Shown piece by piece: positions 1-8,101 of a stretch of DNA of 64,000 nt. Under the pieces are notes generated by a model, which ran no database searches, was not told the origin of the DNA, and was given only the letters and a program-made list of their open reading frames with translations. Within the stretch, counting starts at the first letter, position 1, and every line of letters starts with the position of its first letter. The stretch is from the NCBI RefSeq assembly GCF_007725405.1, contig NZ_CP042163.1, positions 620,001 through 684,000 of the forward strand, given 5' to 3'. Made by a program: the position numbers and the translations under genes. This DNA comes from Shouchella miscanthi. GTDB taxonomy: Bacteria; Bacillota; Bacilli; Bacillales; Bacillaceae_D.

Positions 1-972
1 CTTATAAAGGAACCGAATAAGCTGATTTCAATTGATGCCAATCCTTATCAGAACTTTTTACTCGAACTTAAAATAGCAGCGATTCGGCATTTTAAAAGAG
101 AGGACTGTTTAGCGTTTTTTGGTATAACGGAAAGTGAGAACCGCAAAGAGATGTTTCAACAGTTAAAAGAAGATTTATCCGAACAAGCACAAACATTTTG
201 GGTTAGGCACATTGAAAAGATTGACACAGGATTTATTTACTTAGGTAAACATGAGATGTTCTACAAAAAGTATATGGGTTCATTTTTGTTTCGTTTTAGA
301 CGGAAACAATTCAAAGAATTATTGGAATGCGAGACGATTGAACAGCAAAGAGACTATTACGAAAAAAACTGGAATAATTTTTTATGGAAACGAGCGGTTA
401 AGCTGTTGAGTCAAAGAGTGTTCTTTGAAAAATTCTTAGGTGATCCAAGCTATTTTAATCAAGTCAAGAAAGACTTTTCCATAGGTGATTATTTATTGTC
501 GAGGTTTGAACATACCTTTAAACACCATTTGGTCAAAGACAATCACTTTCTTACCTTTCTATTTTGTGGGCAATATCTAAATGAGAAGGGTCTTCCTGTC
601 TATCTACTAGAAGAGAATTATGACATTATCAAACACAATCTTCATCGAGTCGAGATCGTTACTGACCGGATTGATCCTTATTTAGCATCCTTACCAGCGC
701 AATCGATTGATAAGTATTCACTTTCTGATATCTCTGGGTGGATTCCGTTAGAAGAGTTTCGCTCTATTCTTGAGGATGTGAAGCGGACGATGAGTAAGAG
801 CGGAAGGCTATGCTATCGTAATTTTCTAGCGAAGCGTACTCTTAGTGAGGTGAGTATTTCTGGACTACGGCAAGATCGTGCAATGATGAATGAATTAGAT
901 GCGGCGGATCGTGCGTTTGCTTTTAGTTTTGAAGTCGCACAAAAGGAGGACACTCATGAATCCGTATTATGA
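1..972 (+). CDS. BtaA-like (DUF3419) SAM aminocarboxypropyl transferase, 5' truncated
   Basis: The reading frame is open from base 1 to the TGA at 970-972, giving 323 residues, so the true start lies before the window. The visible N-terminus contains the segment ISIDANPYQNFLLELK, and later YDIIKHNLHRVEI, YLASLPAQSIDKYSLSDISGWIP and RLCYRNFLAKR. This pattern matches the DUF3419/BtaA family, which transfers the 3-amino-3-carboxypropyl group of S-adenosylmethionine; BtaA itself acts on diacylglycerol in betaine-lipid synthesis. The acceptor here is unknown. It overlaps the next gene by 17 bp, so the two are probably translationally coupled. The family call is by recognition; the substrate is not inferable. 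Confidence 0.72.
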   Translation, partial: LIKEPNKLISIDANPYQNFLLELKIAAIRHFKREDCLAFFGITESENRKEMFQQLKEDLSEQAQTFWVRHIEKIDTGFIYLGKHEMFYKKYMGSFLFRFRRKQFKELLECETIEQQRDYYEKNWNNFLWKRAVKLLSQRVFFEKFLGDPSYFNQVKKDFSIGDYLLSRFEHTFKHHLVKDNHFLTFLFCGQYLNEKGLPVYLLEENYDIIKHNLHRVEIVTDRIDPYLASLPAQSIDKYSLSDISGWIPLEEFRSILEDVKRTMSKSGRLCYRNFLAKRTLSEVSISGLRQDRAMMNELDAADRAFAFSFEVAQKEDTHESVL

Positions 973-2110
973 AGTTGAATGGTATGATGATGAAACAGAC
1001 ACTCGGGTTTTTATTGTAATTGATCAATTAATAGGTGGATTAGCTGCTGGAGGCATACGAATGAGTCCAACGGTAACAATGGAAGATATTCGTAGTCTTG
1101 CTCATTTGATGACGAAGAAAAACAGTGTGATGGGCATTCCACTTGGTGGTGCAAAGATAGGGATTGTTGGTGACCCGGAAGGTGTTGATAAAGAAGAGAA
1201 ATTAAAAGCATTTGGTCGCATGGCAGAATCTTTATTAAAAACAAAGCTTTTAATTGGAGAAGATATGGGAATATCCAGCCAAAACGTCAAATCAATCTAC
1301 GAATCCATTCAATTTAATCCAATTGAACTGGTTGCTCAAATAAGAAAACAACAAGGAATGCACATCCAGATGCCTGAAGGGAAAAGTATTGATGACTTAT
1401 TAAGTGAAGAGTTTATGGACTACCTTGCTGGCTTTGGTCTAATGGAGGCAATGGAAGAGGCTGCTCAACTGATAAATCTTGATCTGAACCAAGCTCAGGT
1501 CGGACTTCAAGGTTTTGGAACGGTGGGTAGTGGGATTGCGATGCTTTTGCTAGAGAAAGGGTCAACTATAACAGCGATTAGTGATGCCCATCGTTGTATG
1601 TACAGACAAACAGGTTTTTCTCTTGCTGAACTTCAAGTATTAAAAGAGCACGGAGGAGTCATACAGCCTGAGCTATTTAGAAATGTTAAGATCGTACCAT
1701 CTAGCGAGATCGTTGGATTACCTGTAGATATTTTTATACCTGCATCGATTTCAAATGCTATACACAGAGACAATGCAGGTAGTTTAAAGGCTAGCCTCAT
1801 TGTGGAAGCTGCGAATTTTCCAACAACGAATGAAGCAGAGCAAATTTTGTTGAAGATGCATAAGATGATCCTCCCTGATTTTGTTGTGAACGCCGGATCG
1901 GCGACAGGTTTTGGCTTACTAATAACAGGGCAAGCAGAGTATCAGGATGTCTTTCAAGCATGTGCTCAGCGAATTAGAGAAACAGTGAGAACAATTTTAA
2001 CAGAGAGTTTAAAGGGCGAAAAAACGCCGCGGGAGATCGCAGATGAAATGGCTTCTTACAACTTAAACGAAATGGTAACAAACGAGCAAGCTAAAGTGGA
2101 GACCAAATAA
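956..2110 (+). CDS. Glu/Leu/Phe/Val (ELFV) family NAD(P)-dependent dehydrogenase
   Basis: A 384-residue protein. The ATG at 956 is preferred over an upstream in-frame codon because AAAGGAGG lies just before it and it begins MNPYYEVEWYDD. The N-terminal half has the ELFV substrate-domain pattern, including GGIRMSP, the lysine-bearing MTKKNSVMGIPLGGAK and GEDMGIS. The C-terminal half has the Rossmann motif GFGTVGSG (about residue 184) and ends with NAGSATGFG. Family members oxidatively deaminate amino acids or run the reverse amination. It is shorter than a typical glutamate dehydrogenase (about 420 residues), so the amino-acid substrate is uncertain. It overlaps the BtaA-like gene and may act on the same metabolite pathway (inference). 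Confidence 0.8.
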   Translation: MNPYYEVEWYDDETDTRVFIVIDQLIGGLAAGGIRMSPTVTMEDIRSLAHLMTKKNSVMGIPLGGAKIGIVGDPEGVDKEEKLKAFGRMAESLLKTKLLIGEDMGISSQNVKSIYESIQFNPIELVAQIRKQQGMHIQMPEGKSIDDLLSEEFMDYLAGFGLMEAMEEAAQLINLDLNQAQVGLQGFGTVGSGIAMLLLEKGSTITAISDAHRCMYRQTGFSLAELQVLKEHGGVIQPELFRNVKIVPSSEIVGLPVDIFIPASISNAIHRDNAGSLKASLIVEAANFPTTNEAEQILLKMHKMILPDFVVNAGSATGFGLLITGQAEYQDVFQACAQRIRETVRTILTESLKGEKTPREIADEMASYNLNEMVTNEQAKVETK

Positions 2111-2144
2111 ATCATGTAAGGCATTTGTGTTTCGATAGGCATGA

Positions 2145-2171
2145 TTGACACCTGCTATCGATCATTATAAG
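2145..2171 (+). promoter_or_regulatory. candidate sigma-A promoter of the TetR gene
   Basis: TTGACA at 2145-2150 is followed 15 bp later by TATAAG at 2166-2171. The spacing is short of the ideal 17 bp. Its position immediately before a perfect palindrome and the TetR gene supports it. Confidence 0.4.
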
Positions 2172-2174
2172 CTT

Positions 2175-2190
2175 TTAGTTATATAACTAA
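2175..2190. promoter_or_regulatory. 16-bp perfect palindrome, probable TetR operator
   Basis: TTAGTTATATAACTAA is a perfect 16-bp inverted repeat, 22 bp before the TetR-family start codon and directly after the candidate -10. The position suits autorepression by the regulator encoded next. Both arms are AT-rich, but exact symmetry over 16 bp beside a TetR gene is meaningful. Confidence 0.6.
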
Positions 2191-2212
2191 CTTAATAATG
2201 AGGGGGATAAGC

Positions 2213-2809
2213 ATGGCTGAACCAAATGTGATTACGAAACAAGATTTAATTGAATCTGCGAAAACGTGTATCGTTGAAAATGGCGTCAATAAATTAACGC
2301 TTAAAGCAGTTGCGCAAGGAGCAGGAGTAACGCAAGGCACTGTTTATTATCATTTTAAAACGAAAGACCAGCTAATGGTTGAAGTCGTAAGTGATATGTG
2401 TCAAACGTCATGGAATCGTTTAGAAAAAATGAAAAAAAACTCGGACCAACAGGCGAAAGAATGGATTCAAACCGGTCTAAAATCTGCAACTGAGAGAAAT
2501 TCAAGCGATTCGTCCTACCACTCTTTATTTTCATCATTGGTCACAGCTAGTTTGCATAACGATAAGATACGTGAGCAAATCAGTGAACTACTAACCTATG
2601 AAAATCAAGTGTTACAAAAACAAATTGAAGCTGTAGTAGGTGAAAGGCTTTATGGTGTATCGGCAGAGACATGGAGTGTGTTAATGAACGCTTTAATTGA
2701 TGGTTTAGCCATTCAGTCTATGATGATTGAAGATTTCGACGCAGCAAAAGTGTTTAAAGGACTTGAAACACTCCTTCTAAAACAGATGGAAGACAATCAA
2801 ACATCCTAG
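2213..2809 (+). CDS. TetR/AcrR family transcriptional regulator
   Basis: A 198-residue protein with an N-terminal TetR DNA-binding domain: helix pattern DLIESAKTCIVENGVNKLTLKAVA, then GVTQGTVYYHFKTKDQLM as the recognition-helix region (about residues 38-55). The C-terminal ligand domain is divergent, as usual. The ATG at 2213 is chosen over ATG 2198 because AGGGGGAT sits between them at normal spacing. A perfect palindrome upstream is its likely operator. It precedes a small membrane protein and an acyl-CoA-dehydrogenase-like gene, which it may also control; FadR-like sensing of acyl-CoA is possible but unproven. Confidence 0.85.
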   Translation: MAEPNVITKQDLIESAKTCIVENGVNKLTLKAVAQGAGVTQGTVYYHFKTKDQLMVEVVSDMCQTSWNRLEKMKKNSDQQAKEWIQTGLKSATERNSSDSSYHSLFSSLVTASLHNDKIREQISELLTYENQVLQKQIEAVVGERLYGVSAETWSVLMNALIDGLAIQSMMIEDFDAAKVFKGLETLLLKQMEDNQTS

Positions 2810-2848
2810 TGATTAAAGAATAAAATGGTACACAGGAGGTGATGACGC

Positions 2849-3223
2849 TTGTTCTTTCTATTTTGGGGTTTCTTAGTATGGTTAGGGGCAACGGCTATCT
2901 TTCGATTTTTAGGCCAATTCTTCTTCATCCCGGATAATACCTTTTTTCTAGTGGCAGCGTATGTCATTGTTATTCCGTTAATTCTTGTTATTACGCTACC
3001 CCTTTATCGGTATAAAAAGCTGAACGCTTTTAATCAATTGAAAGCAGCAATCTTTATTGCGTTACCAGGAATGCTGTTCGATGTTATTGTGTTAATTTAT
3101 TTCGCAGAGTTTTTTGTGAATTTGGAGCCGGAAATGGACCGGTTTTTTGCATCGTGGTTATTATTGGCTTATTCTGTCATTTTGCTTACAGGATTGATCC
3201 CTAGTGGAAAACAACGTTCTTAA
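2849..3223 (+). CDS. four-helix membrane protein, DUF5367-like
   Basis: A 124-residue hydrophobic protein with a TTG start placed after CACAGGAGGTGATGACGC, an excellent ribosome binding site. There are four predicted membrane segments: about residues 3-20, 27-47, 65-84 and 98-116. The layout and lack of polar motifs resemble small DUF5367-type membrane proteins of Bacillus; function unknown. It sits between the TetR regulator and the acyl-CoA-dehydrogenase-like gene with short spacing (18 bp to the next start), so it is probably in the same transcript. Confidence 0.6.
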   Translation: MFFLFWGFLVWLGATAIFRFLGQFFFIPDNTFFLVAAYVIVIPLILVITLPLYRYKKLNAFNQLKAAIFIALPGMLFDVIVLIYFAEFFVNLEPEMDRFFASWLLLAYSVILLTGLIPSGKQRS

Positions 3224-3241
3224 AAATGAGGAGGGATTGGA

Positions 3242-4357
3242 ATGTCATTGTTTTTAGAAAAGGAACGACAAGTATTTCGTCAATATTTTCCAACGATTGA
3301 TGAAGCGTTTGGAAAAGATTCTTTGTGGGATCGTGAAAAGCATACAGACGAACTTCTTCAACAAGCGAAAGAATCAGGAATGACCGCATTAATGATTCCA
3401 AAAGAGTATGGTGGCAAAGGAGCGACGGCTCTGGATGCCATCTATATCCAACGTTGGATTGCGAGTAAATCTCCTTCTCTTGCTGTTTCGTTAATGATGC
3501 ACCAATTCTCAGTTGCGTCTCTAATTGAAGCTGCAACCATACAACCTAATTTACAAGAAGTCCTTAAACAAATCGCTGAAAACAATCTATTGTTAGCCTC
3601 TGCATTTGCAGAAGGGGTAGAGAACACCCTTTTTACACCAACTGTTCAAGCGAAGGGAGTAGATGGTGGCATCGTTGTAAATGGAACAAAAAAACCATGT
3701 ACGAATTCAAGGACAATGGATCTCTTAACGGCCAGTGTTGGTCTTCCAAACGGAGATTTGGCGGTTATTACCATACCTTCAAACACAGATGGTATTCATG
3801 TGAATGACTTTTGGGAACATTGGATTTTGAAAGGTACCCACACGGAAGAGGTAGTATTAAAAGATGTGTTTGTCCCTAACGCTTGCATCTATCGTGCTGG
3901 GCCACCTGAAAGTGTAGATTCGACTATTACAAACGGGTTACTCTGGTTCGAACTTTTTATGATTGCTACATATATAGGTGTTACATCAACCCTTGTTGAG
4001 AAAGTAAATAAGGCGAATCGTGTGCCTTTGGATCGATTGTTTGAGCTAATGGCTGAGCTGGAAGGCGCGATGACTTCGTTAGAAGGGATTGCCTTTAAGT
4101 TTGAGAGTAAGCAGTATGAAGAGTCTATTCTTCAGGAAACCCTTTTTGCTCGCCATGCAATCGACAAGACGTTGGAGCGACTTTCCACAAAAGCCGCAAA
4201 AATGCTTGGTGGCCTAAACTACCTAACGTCTAAAGAAACCTCTTATTTGTTGCTTGTCAATCAGTTAATTTCGTTCCATCCGCCTTCTAAAACGGAAACG
4301 CTACAGATGTTTGAACTGTATGCACGAGGAATTGAACAGGAAGTGACTGTTCAGTGA
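3242..4357 (+). CDS. acyl-CoA dehydrogenase-like flavoprotein
   Basis: A 371-residue protein with the acyl-CoA dehydrogenase order: N-terminal helical domain with MIPKEYGGKGATALDA, a middle beta domain with LLASAFAEGVENTLFTPTVQA and VNGTKKPCTNS, and a C-terminal helical bundle with KAAKMLGGLNYL. The RBS GAGGAGGGATTGG precedes the ATG. The usual catalytic glutamate region is not obvious, and the family's T-E-P-G-A-G motif is replaced by A-F-A-E-G, so it is a divergent member. It could act as a monooxygenase-like or carrier-bound acyl oxidase rather than in fatty-acid breakdown. A strong terminator follows, ending the block that starts with the TetR gene. Confidence 0.72.
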   Translation: MSLFLEKERQVFRQYFPTIDEAFGKDSLWDREKHTDELLQQAKESGMTALMIPKEYGGKGATALDAIYIQRWIASKSPSLAVSLMMHQFSVASLIEAATIQPNLQEVLKQIAENNLLLASAFAEGVENTLFTPTVQAKGVDGGIVVNGTKKPCTNSRTMDLLTASVGLPNGDLAVITIPSNTDGIHVNDFWEHWILKGTHTEEVVLKDVFVPNACIYRAGPPESVDSTITNGLLWFELFMIATYIGVTSTLVEKVNKANRVPLDRLFELMAELEGAMTSLEGIAFKFESKQYEESILQETLFARHAIDKTLERLSTKAAKMLGGLNYLTSKETSYLLLVNQLISFHPPSKTETLQMFELYARGIEQEVTVQ

Positions 4358-4375
4358 TAATAGAATGAATCCCTT

Positions 4376-4411
4376 GCTACTAGGATTTTACTCCTAGTAG
4401 CTTTTCTCTTT
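4376..4411 (+). terminator. intrinsic terminator after acyl-CoA dehydrogenase-like gene
   Basis: Perfect 10-bp stem GCTACTAGGA (4376-4385) / TCCTAGTAGC (4392-4401) with loop TTTTAC, followed by a T-rich tract. Confidence 0.88.
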
Positions 4412-4424
4412 ATAGGAAATCGAT

Positions 4425-4739
4425 CTAGGATACAACCTTTAAACTAATAATACACGCAATAATCCCACCTACTAACGCGAGCTTCTTCCAATTCTTTGGT
4501 TCGTTAAACAGAAACATCCCTAAAAGGACACTTCCAGATGCGCCTATTCCTGTCCAAATCCCGTAGCCAATGCTGATGGGGACCTCAACAAGAGAGAGGG
4601 ACAGAAATAAAAGACTAAGCCCCATAAAGAAAAAGAAAAAAAGAGTAGGCTTTAATTTGGTAAAGCCCTCTGTTAATTTAAGGTTAATGACGCCGCATAC
4701 CTCAAAGCAACCAGCTAAGACTAAAAACATCCAATACAT
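4425..4739 (-). CDS. small multidrug resistance (SMR) subunit, YkkD/EbrA-like
   Basis: A 104-residue four-helix protein of the SMR (EmrE/SugE) family. The conserved membrane glutamate is in AGCFEVCGV (residue 13), followed by the family motif GYGIWTGIGASGSVLLG and a final helix ending SLKVVS. It is the second gene of a pair: its ATG shares one base with the TAA of the upstream SMR gene, typical of heterodimeric pairs such as YkkCD or EbrAB. Export of cationic drugs or guanidinium is known for the family; the actual substrate is not inferable. No ykkC guanidine riboswitch is visible upstream. Confidence 0.87.
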   Translation of the reverse strand: MYWMFLVLAGCFEVCGVINLKLTEGFTKLKPTLFFFFFMGLSLLFLSLSLVEVPISIGYGIWTGIGASGSVLLGMFLFNEPKNWKKLALVGGIIACIISLKVVS

Positions 4740-5089
4740 TAGATTTTGCCTCCAGCTTGAGAGTCTTGCGGTTCGTCTTTTACTAATTTAAGACCAATAA
4801 TACATGTGATGAGTAGTACGACAATAATCACTTTCGGTAAGCTAACAGGATCACCTAATAATGCCATGCCAATTAGCGCTGTTCCAAACGCTCCAAGTCC
4901 GGTAAAAACGGCATAAGCAGTTGATACTGGCAACGTCTTTAAGGTTTTCGCAAAGCAAAAAAAGCTTAAAATAAACAAGATGACGGTTGGTATGACAAAT
5001 TCTATTTTGGTGAATCCATCTGAGTAATCAAGACCGAGTGCCCAACCTACTTCCAGTATCCCTCCGATGACTAAATACACCCAAGCCAT
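4739..5089 (-). CDS. small multidrug resistance (SMR) subunit, YkkC/SugE-like
   Basis: A 116-residue four-helix SMR protein. The key glutamate is in GGILEVGWALGL (residue 13) and the family motif is TAYAVFTGLGAFGTALIG. A 13-residue hydrophilic tail follows the last helix (ends SQAGGKI). The RBS AAGGAG lies 7 bp before the ATG. It forms a one-base-overlap pair with the downstream SMR gene and probably makes an antiparallel heterodimer. The 200-bp region upstream on this strand was searched by eye for guanidine-I riboswitch motifs without success. Confidence 0.87.
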   Translation of the reverse strand: MAWVYLVIGGILEVGWALGLDYSDGFTKIEFVIPTVILFILSFFCFAKTLKTLPVSTAYAVFTGLGAFGTALIGMALLGDPVSLPKVIIVVLLITCIIGLKLVKDEPQDSQAGGKI

Positions 5090-5267
5090 ATGAACGCTCC
5101 TTCACAACTCTATTTAAGAAAATGACGAATCAGAAACGAAGTCATTACAATTTTCCTAGGTCCTATTGAACCCGAAATTGATTTTATGACAATTAGTCAG
5201 TATGTGCAATAGAAAAATGATCCAGTATGTAATGATACCGATTACTTTGTGAACGTTTTGTTGCCAA

Positions 5268-5298
5268 TAAAAAAAGCTGTCTATTAGAATCAGACAGC
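5268..5298 (-). terminator. intrinsic terminator of the LytTR-ABC operon
   Basis: On the minus strand GCTGTCT (5298-5292) pairs with AGACAGC (5282-5276) and is followed by a run of seven T's (5275-5269). It lies immediately after the permease stop codon. Confidence 0.85.
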
Positions 5299-5301
5299 CT
5301 G

Positions 5302-5994
5302 TTAAAATTTATTTGTTTTCATTTTTTTCATGAACCACCACATAAACACCATTACGACAATGATCATCCAAAGGTAAGGGGTGAGTAAATAAGGCAGTAA
5401 GGTGTCGCTCGTTACGCCATAATACAAGTGATAATTGGGAAACACAGCAATCCATTGCATGTAACCTAATTGGTGATTCATAAGCAAGCCTTCGAGAAAC
5501 AAGTAAAACAAGGCAATAGGAGTACCATACAAGCTCACTTCAATGGTATTTTTTGCTTGTAACCCTATAAACGTTCCAGCAAGTAGCATGATGATAATAA
5601 TGGGAAAACTAAGAACAAGTAAGTTGAAGCTAATCGTTGGATCGAATCGATAGAAGAGTAAAAAGAGAAAAACAAGAACGGATGTAACGAGAAATGATAC
5701 AAACATTTTTATAATAAGGACATCTTTAATGGAAAAGCCAACTTGTTGCAAGCGTCTTAGCGTCCCTTGTTCTCTTTCTTCAACTACAAGATTTCCTTGC
5801 GTAAACATCGTTACCATAGCAAAGGTAAACCCGATCACAAAGGAAATCGGAAGTTCTTGTCGCGGGTACCATAAGAAAATAAGCGTAACGAGAAGGCAGA
5901 TGAAAAAGTTAAAGAGAACTTGCCCATTCCAACGTAAATCTAATAGATCTTTGTAAAATAACGCTTTTTTCTGTTCTTTTGTGAGTCTGTTCAT
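5302..5994 (-). CDS. ABC-2 type membrane permease
   Basis: A 230-residue integral membrane protein with about six hydrophobic segments (roughly residues 28-44, 49-66, 100-117, 126-146, 155-170 and 205-223) and the ABC-2 feature VVEEREQGTLRRLQQVGFS in the first cytosolic loop. It lacks the large extracytoplasmic loop of some family members. Its ATG overlaps the stop of the upstream ATPase-LytTR gene by 4 bp, so the two are coupled and should form one exporter or signalling unit. A strong terminator follows. Confidence 0.82.
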   Translation of the reverse strand: MNRLTKEQKKALFYKDLLDLRWNGQVLFNFFICLLVTLIFLWYPRQELPISFVIGFTFAMVTMFTQGNLVVEEREQGTLRRLQQVGFSIKDVLIIKMFVSFLVTSVLVFLFLLFYRFDPTISFNLLVLSFPIIIIMLLAGTFIGLQAKNTIEVSLYGTPIALFYLFLEGLLMNHQLGYMQWIAVFPNYHLYYGVTSDTLLPYLLTPYLWMIIVVMVFMWWFMKKMKTNKF

Positions 5995-6986
5995 AGTTGA
6001 ATCAACTCTTTCAACTTACTATAATTTCCTTTTGATAATGGAATCGTACTCTTGGACGTGTTATCTAGACTAAGACTATAGCTATTTTTACTCCACACGA
6101 TAATCTCCCTGACTCGTTGAAGATTAACTAAGTACGAGCGATGACACCTGAAAAACCCTAACGGTTGTAAGCGTTCCTCTAGCGCTTTAATGGTCGTTGA
6201 AGAAGAGAACTCCTCATGGTTAACAAATAAATACGTTTGCCCATCCCGTGCTTCAATATAATCAATTTCCATTGGATTAAAGAGCATAATTTTGTCGTCA
6301 ATCTTGGCACTTACTTTATTGAATTGGACTTGCATATCCGTGCTATCTGGAGAAGGTTTTTCCTCTAGTATTCCTGACTCTTCGTTATCTTGTTCCACTT
6401 CATGTAAGCCACGTTCATTGTACCGGTATACTTTGTTCCCTAATCGGATGGCATCTTCTAGCGTTGTGGTGAAGATAAGGATAGTGCCACCGTTTTCAGC
6501 TAAATGGGTAAGTAAGGTATGCAGTACTTGCTTTGATTGTAGATCAAGCATAAGCGAAGGATCTTCAAATAGATACACTTCGGCCTGTTGTATCAGAGCT
6601 GAAGCAAGTTGTAAGCGACATTTTTCGGAATGTGTCAGGAACTTTGTTTTTTTGTGTGCACATGTTTGCAGTTCACACATCGTTAAAATCGTGTTCAACT
6701 CAACGTCTTGTTGATACAATCTGCACCAAAATTTTACGGTTTCGATAACGGTTAACCGCCGATATAAGCCATCATCACGCTGAAAAAGATACACGTTGTG
6801 TTCAGGAAATGTTATCGTACCACTCTTTAGTTGTTTTGGATGATGAAATAGCTCAAATAGACGCTGAATGTACTCATTCTCGCTTTGAATAGCAAGGATA
6901 TCCCCTTTTTCAGCAGTGAGCGTCAAAGGGGGTAACTTTACGATGTTTCCTTCAATTTTTGTTACATTATTAAAAGAAAATGCCAT
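5991..6986 (-). CDS. degenerate ABC ATPase fused to a LytTR DNA-binding domain
   Basis: A 331-residue two-domain protein. Residues about 1-205 have the fold pattern of an ABC ATPase, with Walker-B-like AEVYLFEDPS, but the P-loop position reads LAIQSENEYIQRL instead of GxxGxGKS/T, and the signature is THSEKCRLQLASAL instead of LSGGQ. Residues about 230-331 are a LytTR domain: IEARDGQTYLF, FFRCHRSYLVNLQRV and IPLSKGNYSKLKEL. So the protein probably binds DNA directly and has lost, or never had, normal ATP hydrolysis. The downstream permease overlaps it by 4 bp. A role as transport-linked autoregulator is inference. Confidence 0.8.
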   Translation of the reverse strand: MAFSFNNVTKIEGNIVKLPPLTLTAEKGDILAIQSENEYIQRLFELFHHPKQLKSGTITFPEHNVYLFQRDDGLYRRLTVIETVKFWCRLYQQDVELNTILTMCELQTCAHKKTKFLTHSEKCRLQLASALIQQAEVYLFEDPSLMLDLQSKQVLHTLLTHLAENGGTILIFTTTLEDAIRLGNKVYRYNERGLHEVEQDNEESGILEEKPSPDSTDMQVQFNKVSAKIDDKIMLFNPMEIDYIEARDGQTYLFVNHEEFSSSTTIKALEERLQPLGFFRCHRSYLVNLQRVREIIVWSKNSYSLSLDNTSKSTIPLSKGNYSKLKELIQL

Positions 6987-7043
6987 GGTTGATTAAGGCT
7001 CCTTTGTCATCTTGTTCTTAGTGTATACGGTAGGGAGGGAAAT

Positions 7044-7259
7044 TCATAATGGTTTGTGCTTATCTCCGCTTCCTAACGTGATTGCAAGAATGACAATTCC
7101 TAAGATGCTTATAAAGCCAGCCGGAACGAACCATGAGGGAGAATCGTAGTTTGGCAGGAAAGGGACGGCTTTTGATAATGGATCATAAATGACTAAAAAA
7201 GGTAACACAGCTAAAAGAAACATGAGCAATGCTAAAAAAAGTTTAACCGATGCTTTCAA
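7044..7259 (-). CDS. small two-helix membrane protein, unknown function
   Basis: About 71 residues, starting MKASVKLFLALL if the TTG at 7259 is used. That start sits 10 bp after AAAGGA, whereas the TTG at 7268 is almost on top of it. There are two hydrophobic segments (about residues 5-25 and 45-62) separated by a short external loop rich in proline, and a basic C-terminus. I do not recognise a family. It lies alone between the ABC-LytTR operon and the Sm_multidrug_ex gene, on the same strand. Confidence 0.55.
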   Translation of the reverse strand: MKASVKLFLALLMFLLAVLPFLVIYDPLSKAVPFLPNYDSPSWFVPAGFISILGIVILAITLGSGDKHKPL

Positions 7260-7279
7260 GACGAACAAATCCTTTCGTT

Positions 7280-7768
7280 TTAAGAGAATGGATTCAAGTT
7301 CGGTACATATTCAAGGAGGTTTATGCCATAGTGGAACGCAATGCCTAAAGCAATGGACCATGTACCAATGGCGATTCCTTGCCATAGACTGACATATGAT
7401 TTTTCAGCTCCTGACGCAATGGAGATTGCTGCGCAAACATGATAACAAATGATCGGACCAGCAAAGGAAAGGCCGGCGACCCCATATTTATTGAAGATTC
7501 CTTGTGCCCGTGCATAGCGCTTTGTTGATTTCTTCCCATTCGATTTGCGGAACTTCGCAATGAGCCAGATAAAGATCATAACGGATAACCAGTTGGCGAT
7601 AGCCGCAATAAGAATGACGGGGATACTCGGAAAGCCAAAAAGAATACCGATTGGTACGGCCACATAGGATTCGAAAAAAGGAATAATTGAAATAACAAAT
7701 ACACTTAGATATTGTACCCACGTATCTGCCTCAATTAAGGTAATTAAAAGATTTTGGAAGGTTTCCAT
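7280..7768 (-). CDS. small multi-drug export family (PF06695-like) membrane protein
   Basis: About 162 residues. The ATG at 7768 is chosen because AGGAG lies 8 bp upstream; earlier in-frame GTG/ATG codons fall inside the RBS. It carries the COG2426-type pattern: IPFFESYVAVPIGILFGFP near the N-terminus, a basic cytosolic loop (KFRKSNGKKSTKRYAR), and GVAGLSFAGPIICYHVCAAISIASGA, with about four membrane segments. The family is annotated as putative small multidrug export, but its real substrate is unknown. Confidence 0.75.
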   Translation of the reverse strand: METFQNLLITLIEADTWVQYLSVFVISIIPFFESYVAVPIGILFGFPSIPVILIAAIANWLSVMIFIWLIAKFRKSNGKKSTKRYARAQGIFNKYGVAGLSFAGPIICYHVCAAISIASGAEKSYVSLWQGIAIGTWSIALGIAFHYGINLLEYVPNLNPFS

Positions 7769-8061
7769 GTTCATCACTCCTGTTTAATTTGTCTTCTCCA
7801 TCATATTGGCTGCTTGCTTTTACCGCATTCAAATACTGGTGAAAAGAGGCAGAATTCTGATGGAAGGAGAATAATCGGTGTGAATGGTACTTGGTAATGC
7901 GGTAAGGCTTGCTTTGGATGGATTCAAACTTACGTTTCTTCGTGAATGGAGTTGTAGGGTTGCTGAATGGAGACGGTGAATGTAATCATTTAGACAATCT
8001 CTTAAAGAAAAATTCTGATAAGTACTGTTTTTTTCTTTATACATGATTTATGATAATTATG
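7769..8061. other. intergenic region between divergent transcription units
   Basis: About 330 bp without a convincing gene. A 71-codon minus-strand frame (7829-8044) lacks a ribosome binding site and has a composition unlike a protein. The right end holds a possible -10 (TATGAT, 8049-8054) just before the TetR-type box that precedes the nucleoside operon. Nothing else was recognised. Confidence 0.5.
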
Positions 8062-8073
8062 TAGACTGGTCTA
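8062..8073. promoter_or_regulatory. LmrA/YxaF-like TetR operator before the nucleoside operon
   Basis: TAGACTGGTCTA is an interrupted palindrome (TAGAC-N2-GTCTA) in an AT-rich flank, 28 bp before the transporter ATG. It closely resembles the LmrA/YxaF boxes of Bacillus subtilis, and the second gene of this operon encodes an LmrA/YxaF-type TetR protein. Autoregulation of the whole operon is therefore likely. Confidence 0.65.
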
Positions 8074-8101
8074 ATTAAAAATAGGGGTGTGGGAGGGAAA
8101 C

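Noticed and set aside
5090-5300. Guanidine-I (ykkC) riboswitch upstream of the SMR pair
   Set aside because: None of the conserved ykkC motif segments could be found on the minus strand; only a weak 6-bp inverted repeat is present.
7829-8044. 71-codon minus-strand frame before the nucleoside operon
   Set aside because: No ribosome binding site, no recognisable domain, and it overlaps the promoter region of the operon.
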